Positions 15,380 through 22,632 of a stretch of 64,000 nt of DNA are shown here, in pieces. The notes under the pieces are model-generated. The model was given only the letters and a program-made list of their open reading frames with translations, was not told where the DNA came from and did not search any database. Source of the DNA: Bacillota bacterium (GTDB taxonomy: Bacteria > Bacillota > Clostridia > Lachnospirales > Lachnospiraceae); NCBI GenBank assembly GCA_023402845.1, contig JAEYFP010000058.1, positions 1-64,000 on the forward strand. Direction: 5' to 3'. Position 1 is the stretch's first letter. The number at the start of each line of letters is the position of its first letter. The position numbers were made by a program, and so were the translations under genes.

Positions 15380-16072
15380 CTACTTATTATAATTCCTCTC
15401 ACCGAATATAGATGTCCCCACACGGATAAAGGCAGCCCCTTCTTCGATTGCCACTGAAAAATCCCCAGACATACCCATGGACAAACAATCCATAGATACA
15501 TTATCAATGTTTTTAGTTGTTATGTCAACAGATAATTGCTTTAATTTCCTAAAAACAATACGATTTTCCTCGGCATTCTCCACATAAGGAGCCACGGTCA
15601 TAAGTCCCTTAACAAAAATATTAGGCAGCATGGAAATCTGTTTAAGCAATTCAACTACATCATCACATGCAACACCAAACTTACTTTCTTCCCGTGAGAC
15701 ATTTACTTCAATCAGTATCTTGGCATCCACCTGATGTTTAACGGCCTCCCTGCTAATTTCCTGAGCAAGCTTTAAGGAGTCTACGCTATGAATGAGATAT
15801 GCTTTATCTATTATGTATTTTACTTTATTTGTCTGCAGATGTCCAATCAAATGCCAGCGGATATCTTTAGGCAGCAGTTCATATTTGCTGACAAGTTCCT
15901 GCACCTTGTTTTCACCGAAATCACGAATGCCGCAGTCATATACATCCTTTACCATTTCCGCCGGCTTTGTCTTACTCACGGCAATCAGGGTGATACTGCT
16001 TCTCTTACGTCCTGATTTTCTGCATGCGCTCTCAATTGATGCTTCTACATTGTTCAGATGATCCTTTAACAT
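15380..16072 (-). CDS. YggS family PLP-binding protein (PLP homeostasis)
   Basis: The 230-residue single-domain TIM-barrel protein binds pyridoxal phosphate without catalysing a known reaction and balances cellular PLP. Lys34 in I-A-V-S-K-T-K-P is the Schiff-base lysine. H-L-I-G-H-L-Q-T-N-K, S-V-D-S and the phosphate-binding C-terminal M-S-G-D-F-S-V-A-I-E-E-G and R-V-G-T-S-I-F-G are present. ATG 16072 has AAGGTGG 6 bases upstream; the longer in-frame start would overlap the upstream HlyD-like gene. It is followed by sepF. Confidence 0.93.
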   Translation of the reverse strand: MLKDHLNNVEASIESACRKSGRKRSSITLIAVSKTKPAEMVKDVYDCGIRDFGENKVQELVSKYELLPKDIRWHLIGHLQTNKVKYIIDKAYLIHSVDSLKLAQEISREAVKHQVDAKILIEVNVSREESKFGVACDDVVELLKQISMLPNIFVKGLMTVAPYVENAEENRIVFRKLKQLSVDITTKNIDNVSMDCLSMGMSGDFSVAIEEGAAFIRVGTSIFGERNYNK

Positions 16073-16116
16073 AAGATTCCACCTTTCGTTCTTTACTAAA
16101 TCAGCCGTCAGCAACA

Positions 16117-17517
16117 TTAATTATAAATAAAATCATTTTCGTTGACGGTATCTCCCTTTAACACGATATGATCATATACACTGAGTCCGTATTCCGTATT
16201 GGACTTTACAATCGCATATTCCTCGTTCTGATATAGGACCGTGATCTGCTTAAAGTCCGCATACCCTTTATTAATATTATAAACTCCGATCAGCGTCGCC
16301 TGCTTGCTGATTGGATACTTTTCATCGCTGTTGGGTTTGATGATATAATCTCCAATATTAAAAACGGATTCTTCCACATAATACTCCGTCTCGGTCGAAT
16401 TGTAAATAGTCGCTTCTACAAATTCCGTAGAAACCGTGCCGTCCTCAAGATAGGTTTCCCTGATAAAGCCGTCTGTGCCGGTGTTGCCACCCTTTGTCAA
16501 ATATTCAATCGGAATCAGATAAAAGGCGCGTTCCACGATTGCAGAATTTGGTATTTTTAAGCCTTCATCCGAATTGGAAAGCAGCTCAATCTCAATCATG
16601 CGGTCCGTCGCAAATGTGAGCATTGAATTATTAAAATCCAACTTCGCATAAATGGTACCGTTCTGCCTTAAGATGGAAACGGAAGCCCAAGAGGTATAGT
16701 TGTTTTTCAGAAAACGGACATTGATATAAGATTCCTCAGCAAGCTCCTGCGCTCGTTCCTCGTCAATTTCAATCACAATTGACCAGTTCTCGTTTGTAAT
16801 CAGCTTATAGGCGGGATCGTCCTGCGCAATTAAATCATTGCTGTGAAATTGAGACTTTACATAATTAGCAGAATCCATCAATTCAGGGGTAAGTGATTCC
16901 GCCGCAATGCCCTCATAACCATCCGTGGAATAGACAAGGACGCCGGACTGGGGTGCATAGCCAAAGCTGATCGAATCGGATAGATTAGAATCCGCAAGTG
17001 TATCAATGCTTGATAACACTTTATAATTGGCAAGCTTTAAGACGGTTCCCTCGATATCAAATTTAAAGTCATAAGTGTCTAAAAAACTATCCGGACGGAA
17101 GCTTGTACTGAAGTCCGATATTTGTGTTTTTAGTTCAGAAAGATCCTCGTCTGTCAGGGAACTGCCGTCTCCCGTATTTTCATTTAACATTTCAGAAAGC
17201 TTCCCCGTAGAATCCACGGTATAAACCATGGAACCGGTGGAAACTTTCTCATTTTCCCTCGCATAATAATTGACGTAGCCTGAGTAATCACAGGAAACAA
17301 CTGTCTCATCCCGAAGTGCGATGCCCACATAGGTGTTGTTGACGGCAAGAGAACCTGTTGTCACCTCATAAGGCGTGATATGTTCACTTCGAAAATAAGA
17401 AACAACAATGACAACAATGTAAACAAAAAGAACGCCAAAAATGACTAATCCGAGATTAATATTAATGGGCTTCCTGTATTTTGTTATTTTTTCAGGCCTT
17501 TTCCTTCTTTTTGCCAC
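16117..17517 (-). CDS. HlyD-like membrane-anchored protein
   Basis: The 466-residue protein has a basic N-terminus, one membrane helix (about 22-42) and a large extracellular part. The segment Y-S-G-Y-V-N-Y-Y-A-R-E-N-E-K-V (about 80-95) resembles the lipoyl/barrel-sandwich motif of HlyD membrane-fusion proteins, and later beta-rich segments are typical of adaptor domains. No ABC or RND partner is adjacent; instead it leads a transcript with the yggS and sepF genes, which points to a cell-envelope or division role in Clostridia. It starts with GTG behind GAGGTGG. The function is inference from context. Confidence 0.7.
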   Translation of the reverse strand: MAKRRKRPEKITKYRKPININLGLVIFGVLFVYIVVIVVSYFRSEHITPYEVTTGSLAVNNTYVGIALRDETVVSCDYSGYVNYYARENEKVSTGSMVYTVDSTGKLSEMLNENTGDGSSLTDEDLSELKTQISDFSTSFRPDSFLDTYDFKFDIEGTVLKLANYKVLSSIDTLADSNLSDSISFGYAPQSGVLVYSTDGYEGIAAESLTPELMDSANYVKSQFHSNDLIAQDDPAYKLITNENWSIVIEIDEERAQELAEESYINVRFLKNNYTSWASVSILRQNGTIYAKLDFNNSMLTFATDRMIEIELLSNSDEGLKIPNSAIVERAFYLIPIEYLTKGGNTGTDGFIRETYLEDGTVSTEFVEATIYNSTETEYYVEESVFNIGDYIIKPNSDEKYPISKQATLIGVYNINKGYADFKQITVLYQNEEYAIVKSNTEYGLSVYDHIVLKGDTVNENDFIYN

Positions 17518-17568
17518 TGTTCCACCTCACATACACGGCTATTTAGTTATAAAGCCGCAGGTTTCACA

Positions 17569-17605
17569 CAAATCAAAAGCCTCGGCTTGCCGGGGCTTTG
17601 ATTTG
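17569..17605 (-). terminator. Strong hairpin downstream of the P-loop protein gene
   Basis: A 16-17-bp GC-centred stem with one bulge or mismatch (17569-17585 with 17590-17605) and a 4-base loop; on the minus strand it ends in TTTTGATTTG. It separates the P-loop gene from the HlyD-like transcript. Confidence 0.7.
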
Positions 17606-17649
17606 TAATTATTGATACCGATTTTCTATAATTACCGCTGGATATTCTA

Positions 17650-18072
17650 TTAAAGAGATACAATTACTTTTGATTTCATATCCTCTGACAGTTCGGAACC
17701 ATCAACGGACATACTGATAACGAAATCGACTTGAAACTGATCGCTGATCTTTTCCAATTTATTGATTACAGGCTCTACCTCCCTATGATCTTTTATGTAA
17801 GCTACATCCAGAAAGCTATCCAAATACATCTGCTCAAGGTCGTGATCCTGGGAAACAATTCCGCAGATAAAACCAACAAATTCGCCTGTTGATGCAACAG
17901 GAAACTCCGAAGCATTAATCAGGCGGATTTTATTTTTCAACTCATACATATGTTTAGAATTTTTATCCAGATACACAATATTTCCGGAAGCTGATTTAAC
18001 GGCACCATTTACCTTATCAAGTAAATGCTTTGTCTTTCCCTTCCCCTTTTCGCCAACGATTAAATGTATCAT
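17650..18072 (-). CDS. Small P-loop ATPase (clostridial 'PilT-like' protein)
   Basis: This 140-residue protein opens with M-I-H-L-I-V-G-E-K-G-K-G-K-T-K, a Walker A motif at residues 7-14. A Walker-B-like stretch (V-D-F-V-I-S-M-S, about 115-122) is near the C-terminus. Related clostridial proteins are often labelled twitching motility protein PilT, but it is less than half the size of PilT and no pilus genes are near, so that label should not be taken as function. A strong AAGGAGG site precedes the ATG. It lies between the carboxypeptidase gene and the terminator at 17569-17605. Confidence 0.6.
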   Translation of the reverse strand: MIHLIVGEKGKGKTKHLLDKVNGAVKSASGNIVYLDKNSKHMYELKNKIRLINASEFPVASTGEFVGFICGIVSQDHDLEQMYLDSFLDVAYIKDHREVEPVINKLEKISDQFQVDFVISMSVDGSELSEDMKSKVIVSL

Positions 18073-18150
18073 TGTAATCTCCTCCTTAAGTTGAATTGTA
18101 AAGCTTATGTATTTATTATAGTAGATTCAGTTATAAAAAACAACCTATAA

Positions 18151-19131
18151 TTACTGTACTTCTTCTAATAAATTTGTCATTTCTGAATAAAGAGCATCTC
18201 TGTCATCCGCTTGCAGAATCACAGAAATATAGGGTTCTCCGGATGTGTTATTAGACAGGAGAATCAGGCAGGAGCCGGCTGCATTTGTCGTTCCTGTCTT
18301 ACCTCCGATAATGCTCACGTTTCCAGGACTTTCCTTATCTCCGTTCAAATACAGGTTTGTCGTTCCAAAATCCATCTCCTTTGGATTGCCCTCTCGATCT
18401 GTATAGGTGGACGAATATTCAGACATATGAATAATTTCCTTGAACTTATCATATTTCATCGCTGCATTAAAGATAAGATACAAGTCATAGGCCGTCGTAT
18501 AATGATTATCGTCAGTTAATCCATGCGGATTTGTAAAATTTGTATTGGTCGCTCCCAAAGCAAGTGCTTCGTCATTCATGAGCTGGCTGAACTCTTCCAC
18601 GTTTTGGGAAATATATTCCGCAATTACGACTGCGGCATCATTACCAGAATACATCAGAAGTCCATGAAGCGCCTGATCCAGCGTCATTTGATCCCCTTCC
18701 TTAAAGCCGCAGAGCTGTGCGCCGGATTCTGTAATATTAACATTGGCAGAAGCGGTAAGCACATCGTCCAGCTTTCCGTATTTGAGTGCCAAAAGAGCCG
18801 TCATAGTCTTAGTCAGACTTGCCGGATTCAATGATTTGTGTGCATTTTTGGCAAACAGCGTATCGGAACTTGATACATCAAAAAGACCGGCCGATGTCGC
18901 TTTGGACATAGTAATGCCATTAGCGGATACATCTGAGGATACGACGCACAAATCAGAGGCAAATGCATCTGCAGTAGCCTCCGTATTGCTCGTTTCAAAA
19001 CTGTATGCGCTGACCGGTGCGGAAAGGTCGTATGGCATGTCAAACTTTTTACTCCCGCAGCCGCTTAAGAAAAGCGGCAAAAATAAAAAAAACGCCGCTT
19101 TGCACATGCCATTCTTATTTATACATTTCAC
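18151..19131 (-). CDS. D-alanyl-D-alanine carboxypeptidase lipoprotein (DacA/PBP5 family)
   Basis: The 326-residue serine D,D-carboxypeptidase trims the terminal D-Ala of muropeptides outside the cell. The penicillin-binding motifs are complete: S105-L-T-K108, S162-G-N164 and K-T-G-T near residue 278. The signal peptide ends in L-F-L-S-G-C, making Cys25 a lipid anchor. Unlike E. coli PBP5 it lacks the C-terminal beta domain and amphipathic anchor, consistent with anchoring through the lipid. It starts with GTG inside the end of mgsA (17-base overlap); an ATG eight codons later (19107) is the alternative and would give a shorter signal peptide. Confidence 0.88.
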   Translation of the reverse strand: MKCINKNGMCKAAFFLFLPLFLSGCGSKKFDMPYDLSAPVSAYSFETSNTEATADAFASDLCVVSSDVSANGITMSKATSAGLFDVSSSDTLFAKNAHKSLNPASLTKTMTALLALKYGKLDDVLTASANVNITESGAQLCGFKEGDQMTLDQALHGLLMYSGNDAAVVIAEYISQNVEEFSQLMNDEALALGATNTNFTNPHGLTDDNHYTTAYDLYLIFNAAMKYDKFKEIIHMSEYSSTYTDREGNPKEMDFGTTNLYLNGDKESPGNVSIIGGKTGTTNAAGSCLILLSNNTSGEPYISVILQADDRDALYSEMTNLLEEVQ

Positions 19132-19510
19132 GCCATTCCATATCCCCTCTGTCGAGTGATTTGATCAAGAGCTCTGCCGTCGCAAGATTTGTTGCCAATG
19201 GGATATTGTGCATATCGCATAAACGAATCGTATAACCGACATCCGGCTCATGTGATTTTGGTGTCAGAGGATCTCTCAAAAAGATCATCAAATCGATTTC
19301 ATTGTGCTCGATCTGTGCGCCAATCTGCTGTTCTCCTCCCAAATGTCCGGCAAGATATTTATGAATTGAGAGGTTTGTGACCTCCTCAATCAGTCTGCCG
19401 GTCGTACCTGTTGCATAAAGATCATTCTTGCTTAATATCCCCCGATAAGCAATACAGAAATTCTGCATTAATTTCTTTTTAGAATCGTGAGCAATCAACC
19501 CAATATTCAT
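19115..19510 (-). CDS. mgsA: Methylglyoxal synthase
   Basis: MgsA (131 residues) converts dihydroxyacetone phosphate to methylglyoxal and phosphate, an overflow bypass of lower glycolysis. The start M-N-I-G-L-I-A-H-D-x-K-K, A-T-G-T-T-G, the G-H-L-G-G-E-Q-Q-I-G segment and I-F-L-R-D-P-L cover the phosphate-binding and catalytic Asp region. It follows rodA at the end of the shape/Min operon, a gene order seen widely in Clostridia, and overlaps the carboxypeptidase start. Confidence 0.95.
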   Translation of the reverse strand: MNIGLIAHDSKKKLMQNFCIAYRGILSKNDLYATGTTGRLIEEVTNLSIHKYLAGHLGGEQQIGAQIEHNEIDLMIFLRDPLTPKSHEPDVGYTIRLCDMHNIPLATNLATAELLIKSLDRGDMEWREMYK

Positions 19511-19537
19511 ATAACATTCCTCCTCCTAGTGTTTATT

Positions 19538-19569
19538 CATCGGCAAAGCATGGTTATGTGCTGCCGATG
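19538..19569. other. Stem-loop between rodA and mgsA
   Basis: CATCGGCA (19538-19545) pairs with TGCCGATG (19562-19569) around a 16-base loop that can pair further. There is no T tract on the minus strand, so it is more likely an RNA-processing or stability element than a terminator. Confidence 0.45.
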
Positions 19570-19583
19570 ATCTTGTAGACACG

Positions 19584-20699
19584 TCATAAATATTTCGGTG
19601 TCTGCATTTTTACATTTAATACGAATCCTATTCCGATAAAAAGGCTGACGAGCGATGTTAATCCATAACTCAAAAACGGAAGCGGTAAGCCGGTATTGGG
19701 CAATATTGCGGTAGCCACGCCGATATTGATAAAGGTTTGAAGACCAATCAAACCTGCCATTCCGGCGGCAATAATAGATCCTGCCAAATCCCTTGACTTG
19801 CGCGCAATCAAAATACATTCCAATATTATCAAAAACAGAAGTCCGAGCACCGCACAGCAACCCACAAATCCAAGCTCCTCCCCCACTACGGCAAAAATGA
19901 AATCAGTCTGTGCCTCAGAAATAAAATTTCCATTTTTAACGGAAGCGATAACATTATTATTGAGGCCCTTTCCGGTGAGCTGGCCAGAGCCTATGGCTGT
20001 AATCGCATTCATGGTCTGGTAAGCTTCGGTAGCCGCATATTTTTCTGGCTGCAGCCATGCGAGGATCCGTTTTTGCTGATATTCATCCAAAATTACCTGA
20101 TCCGGCTGAAGCACCATGTTTAAAAAAATAATGATCGAGGGAACTGCTACAACAATGGCACCGATAACAACCTTATAGCTGAGTCCGCCAACAAACATGA
20201 CCACGGCAAAAATAATAAGGATCATGATGCTCGTTGACAAATCCGGCTGTTCATAGATCAGGATAAACGGAGGTAAAACTAACAGTACACAGACTAGCAG
20301 CATACGGAAAGTATTAAGACTCTCCTTATGTTTCATAATAAACTGTGCATAAAATAAAATCAATAAAATTTTTACAAGCTCTGACGGTTGGAACCGGAAA
20401 CTGCCGATTTCAAACCAACGTGCCGCGCCGCCGCCGGAATCCCCGAACAGCTTGACGAGAACAAGCATTGTGATACTAAACGCATATATCAGCCAGTAAA
20501 ACCTTAATATAAAGCTGTAGTCAATCACAGAGATCAACAGCATCGCTGCAATGCCCAGGATCAATCCCTGTGTCTGCCGCATGACAAGATCCTCTTTTGC
20601 GCTTCCGATAAAGCGGATGCCAAGGATGCTGATTGCAACTGTCAGCAGAATCAGTAATACATCATATTTTCTGAAATTATATTTGCCAAAGCTGAACAT
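19584..20699 (-). CDS. rodA: Rod-shape SEDS glycosyltransferase RodA
   Basis: The 371-residue SEDS protein has about ten membrane helices and polymerises lipid II with its partner PBP2. Family motifs are clear: R-W-F-E-I-G-S-F-R-F-Q-P-S-E-L-V-K (about 93-109), E-Q-P-D-L-S-T (near 149-155, containing the catalytic Asp) and N-T-G-L-P-L-P-F-L-S-Y-G near the C-terminus. FtsW and SpoVE share these motifs; RodA is preferred because mrdA, mreBCD and min genes are in the same operon. It starts behind a GAGGG site. Confidence 0.9.
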   Translation of the reverse strand: MFSFGKYNFRKYDVLLILLTVAISILGIRFIGSAKEDLVMRQTQGLILGIAAMLLISVIDYSFILRFYWLIYAFSITMLVLVKLFGDSGGGAARWFEIGSFRFQPSELVKILLILFYAQFIMKHKESLNTFRMLLVCVLLVLPPFILIYEQPDLSTSIMILIIFAVVMFVGGLSYKVVIGAIVVAVPSIIIFLNMVLQPDQVILDEYQQKRILAWLQPEKYAATEAYQTMNAITAIGSGQLTGKGLNNNVIASVKNGNFISEAQTDFIFAVVGEELGFVGCCAVLGLLFLIILECILIARKSRDLAGSIIAAGMAGLIGLQTFINIGVATAILPNTGLPLPFLSYGLTSLVSLFIGIGFVLNVKMQTPKYL

Positions 20700-20750
20700 T
20701 TTGATCCCTCGTATTTTCTCATACGGGCAGCTGACGCCTCGTACGACCTT

Positions 20751-21029
20751 TCATAGCACAGAGGTCTTTCTAAGGTCAATAATCGGAATATTAGCATATA
20801 ATGCCGGCACATTGCCATGTTTGGAAGCGGATTTGGTCCATGTAATCTGCACTTCCATACCCTCTGTATCAATTTCTATGTATCTTGAAATAACTTTTAT
20901 CATATCATTTTTTATAAGTTCAATAACTTCTGTCGAACAGTCCGCCCTGTCGGATATCAAAAGCAGTTTTAACCTGTCTTTTGCCACTTCGCGGGATTGC
21001 TTTTGTCTGAAATAATTAAAAATACTCAT
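20751..21029 (-). CDS. minE: Cell division topological factor MinE
   Basis: The 92-residue protein is normal length for MinE, which stimulates MinD ATPase activity and drives Min oscillation. It opens with an amphipathic membrane-targeting segment (M-S-I-F-N-Y-F), followed by K-D-R-L-K-L-L-L-I-S-D-R, the MinD-contact helix/strand switch, and the dimerisation strands with I-S-R-Y-I-E-I-D. AAGGAGG precedes the ATG, and it is 12 bases after minD. MinE together with a full minCD set is a clostridial pattern; Bacillus uses DivIVA/MinJ instead. Confidence 0.93.
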   Translation of the reverse strand: MSIFNYFRQKQSREVAKDRLKLLLISDRADCSTEVIELIKNDMIKVISRYIEIDTEGMEVQITWTKSASKHGNVPALYANIPIIDLRKTSVL

Positions 21030-21041
21030 TGTCCGCCCTCC

Positions 21042-21839
21042 TTAATTTTTCTTGAATGCGCCAAACATTCTGTTCCATAGGGAATGTGCATTCTCGATAT
21101 CCAAAAGCGGCACATCATTTCCAAGTAACCGCTGACAGATATTTTGATAAGCACGCCCCGCAAGAGAAGACGCATTGAGCTGTATGAGGGGTTCTCCCTG
21201 ATTTGTTGAGATGACAACGCATTCATCATCTGGAATAGCGCCGAGCAGTGATACCGCCAATATTTCCGTCACATCCGAAACGGACATCATCTCTCCACGT
21301 TTCATCATATCCGGACGCAATCGGTTGACAATCAAATCAATTCTCCGAATTTCATTTGCTTCCAAAAGCCCGATGATCCTGTCCGCATCCCGAATCGCGG
21401 AGACCTCCGGCGTTGTTACGACGATTGCTCTGTCGGCACCGGCGATTGCATTTTTAAAGCCCTGTTCAATTCCTGCCGGACAATCGAGCACAATAAAGTC
21501 AAAGCTGTCACGCAGCGTATCGACAAGCTTTCTCATCTGTGCGGGCGAGACAGCCGTCTTATCTCTCGTCTGCGCCGCTGGCATCAAATAAAGACCGGGA
21601 AACCTCTTATCCTTGATCAATGCCTGTTTGATTCTGCAATTACCTTCCACAACATCCACAAGATTATAAACAATGCGGTTTTCAAGCCCCATGACAACAT
21701 CCAGATTTCTGAGTCCGATATCTGTGTCAATCAAAGCTACCCGTTTTCCCAATCCTGCAAGACATGCGCCGATGTTTGCGGTGGTCGTAGTCTTCCCGAC
21801 ACCGCCTTTCCCTGATGTGACGACAATTACTTCACTCAT
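21042..21839 (-). CDS. minD: Septum site-determining ATPase MinD
   Basis: MinD (265 residues) is a ParA-like ATPase that carries MinC to the membrane. The deviant Walker A S-G-K-G-G-V-G-K-T-T sits at residues 9-18, with the A' box L-I-D-T-D-I-G-L-R-N-L-D and the V-L-D-C-P-A-G-I-E-Q-G Walker B region. The C-terminal R-M-F-G-A-F-K-K-N is the amphipathic membrane-targeting helix. The start follows GGAGG. It is between minC and minE in the shape operon. Confidence 0.97.
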   Translation of the reverse strand: MSEVIVVTSGKGGVGKTTTTANIGACLAGLGKRVALIDTDIGLRNLDVVMGLENRIVYNLVDVVEGNCRIKQALIKDKRFPGLYLMPAAQTRDKTAVSPAQMRKLVDTLRDSFDFIVLDCPAGIEQGFKNAIAGADRAIVVTTPEVSAIRDADRIIGLLEANEIRRIDLIVNRLRPDMMKRGEMMSVSDVTEILAVSLLGAIPDDECVVISTNQGEPLIQLNASSLAGRAYQNICQRLLGNDVPLLDIENAHSLWNRMFGAFKKN

Positions 21840-21910
21840 GTTTTACCTCCGTTTTGACTATTAATCAGTCACGCATGAAATATTTGTCCCCTAAACATCT
21901 TTCAATTTAA

Positions 21911-22591
21911 TTAGACAGGAAGATTATTTAGTAATTCTTTCGTAATTGCATCTGTATAGATTTCCTCGTCCAAAACGTAAGCAATCCGCGGGGCCTGTCT
22001 GTTTTTCAACCATTTTCCGCCCTTTGCCAGCGCCTTTGAAGTAAAATCTCCGATCTGAATCTTTGTCGGCTTCATATCAAGTGCAACAATAAAGCAATCA
22101 TTATTCCCGCCCGCACCCGCATAAGCATGTCCGTAAAGTGTGCCAAGGATAACGATGTTGCCTGCCGAAACGACATCTGCTCCCGGATTAACATCGCCGA
22201 GAATAATAATACTGGAATCCGTTTCGAGCACCTGCCCCGCACGCAACGTCCCCTTATAAAACTGTCCGTCCGTACTGTCTCCGTTGTTGATAAATTTATT
22301 GGCAGCCTTTAAATATTGCTGATTCTTTTCTTCCCCATCTCCCATAACACACAGAACAGTCAGCTCCGTATTGTCCGAAATGGAATTGACTAAAAGGCGT
22401 TCCTCCTCCAGATCCAGCTCGCGGCCTTCAAAGGAAACCACCATTTTGGCATTCCCGAAAAACTTTGCGGAATCCCGGAATTTTCTTCCCATCTCCGTAT
22501 ATAAGATATCAAACGGTACTTCCGGGTCAAGTACGACCGCTATTCCGTTTGGAAAGCTTTTTATCATTACTGTGTTCTTCAATTTAAACAT
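21911..22591 (-). CDS. minC: Septum site-determining protein MinC
   Basis: MinC (226 residues) inhibits FtsZ assembly away from mid-cell. The N-terminal domain (about 1-95) is followed by a right-handed beta-helix with V-L-E-T-D-S-S-I-I-I-L-G-D-V-N-P-G-A-D-V and the turn repeats G-N-I-V-I-L-G-T-L-Y-G-H-A-Y-A-G, then K-I-Q-I-G-D-F, the MinD-binding side. The first ATG is right against the AAAGGG site, so a TTG three codons on or the ATG at codon 9 may be used instead. It is downstream of mrdA. Confidence 0.93.
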   Translation of the reverse strand: MFKLKNTVMIKSFPNGIAVVLDPEVPFDILYTEMGRKFRDSAKFFGNAKMVVSFEGRELDLEEERLLVNSISDNTELTVLCVMGDGEEKNQQYLKAANKFINNGDSTDGQFYKGTLRAGQVLETDSSIIILGDVNPGADVVSAGNIVILGTLYGHAYAGAGGNNDCFIVALDMKPTKIQIGDFTSKALAKGGKWLKNRQAPRIAYVLDEEIYTDAITKELLNNLPV

Positions 22592-22632
22592 CCCTTTCTA
22601 CTATTTAGTATCCCTATTCGCTCCTATGCGGA

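Noticed and set aside
17650..18072. True PilT twitching-motility ATPase
   Set aside because: The protein has a P-loop but is only 140 residues and lacks the Asp and His boxes of PilT; no pilus genes are near.
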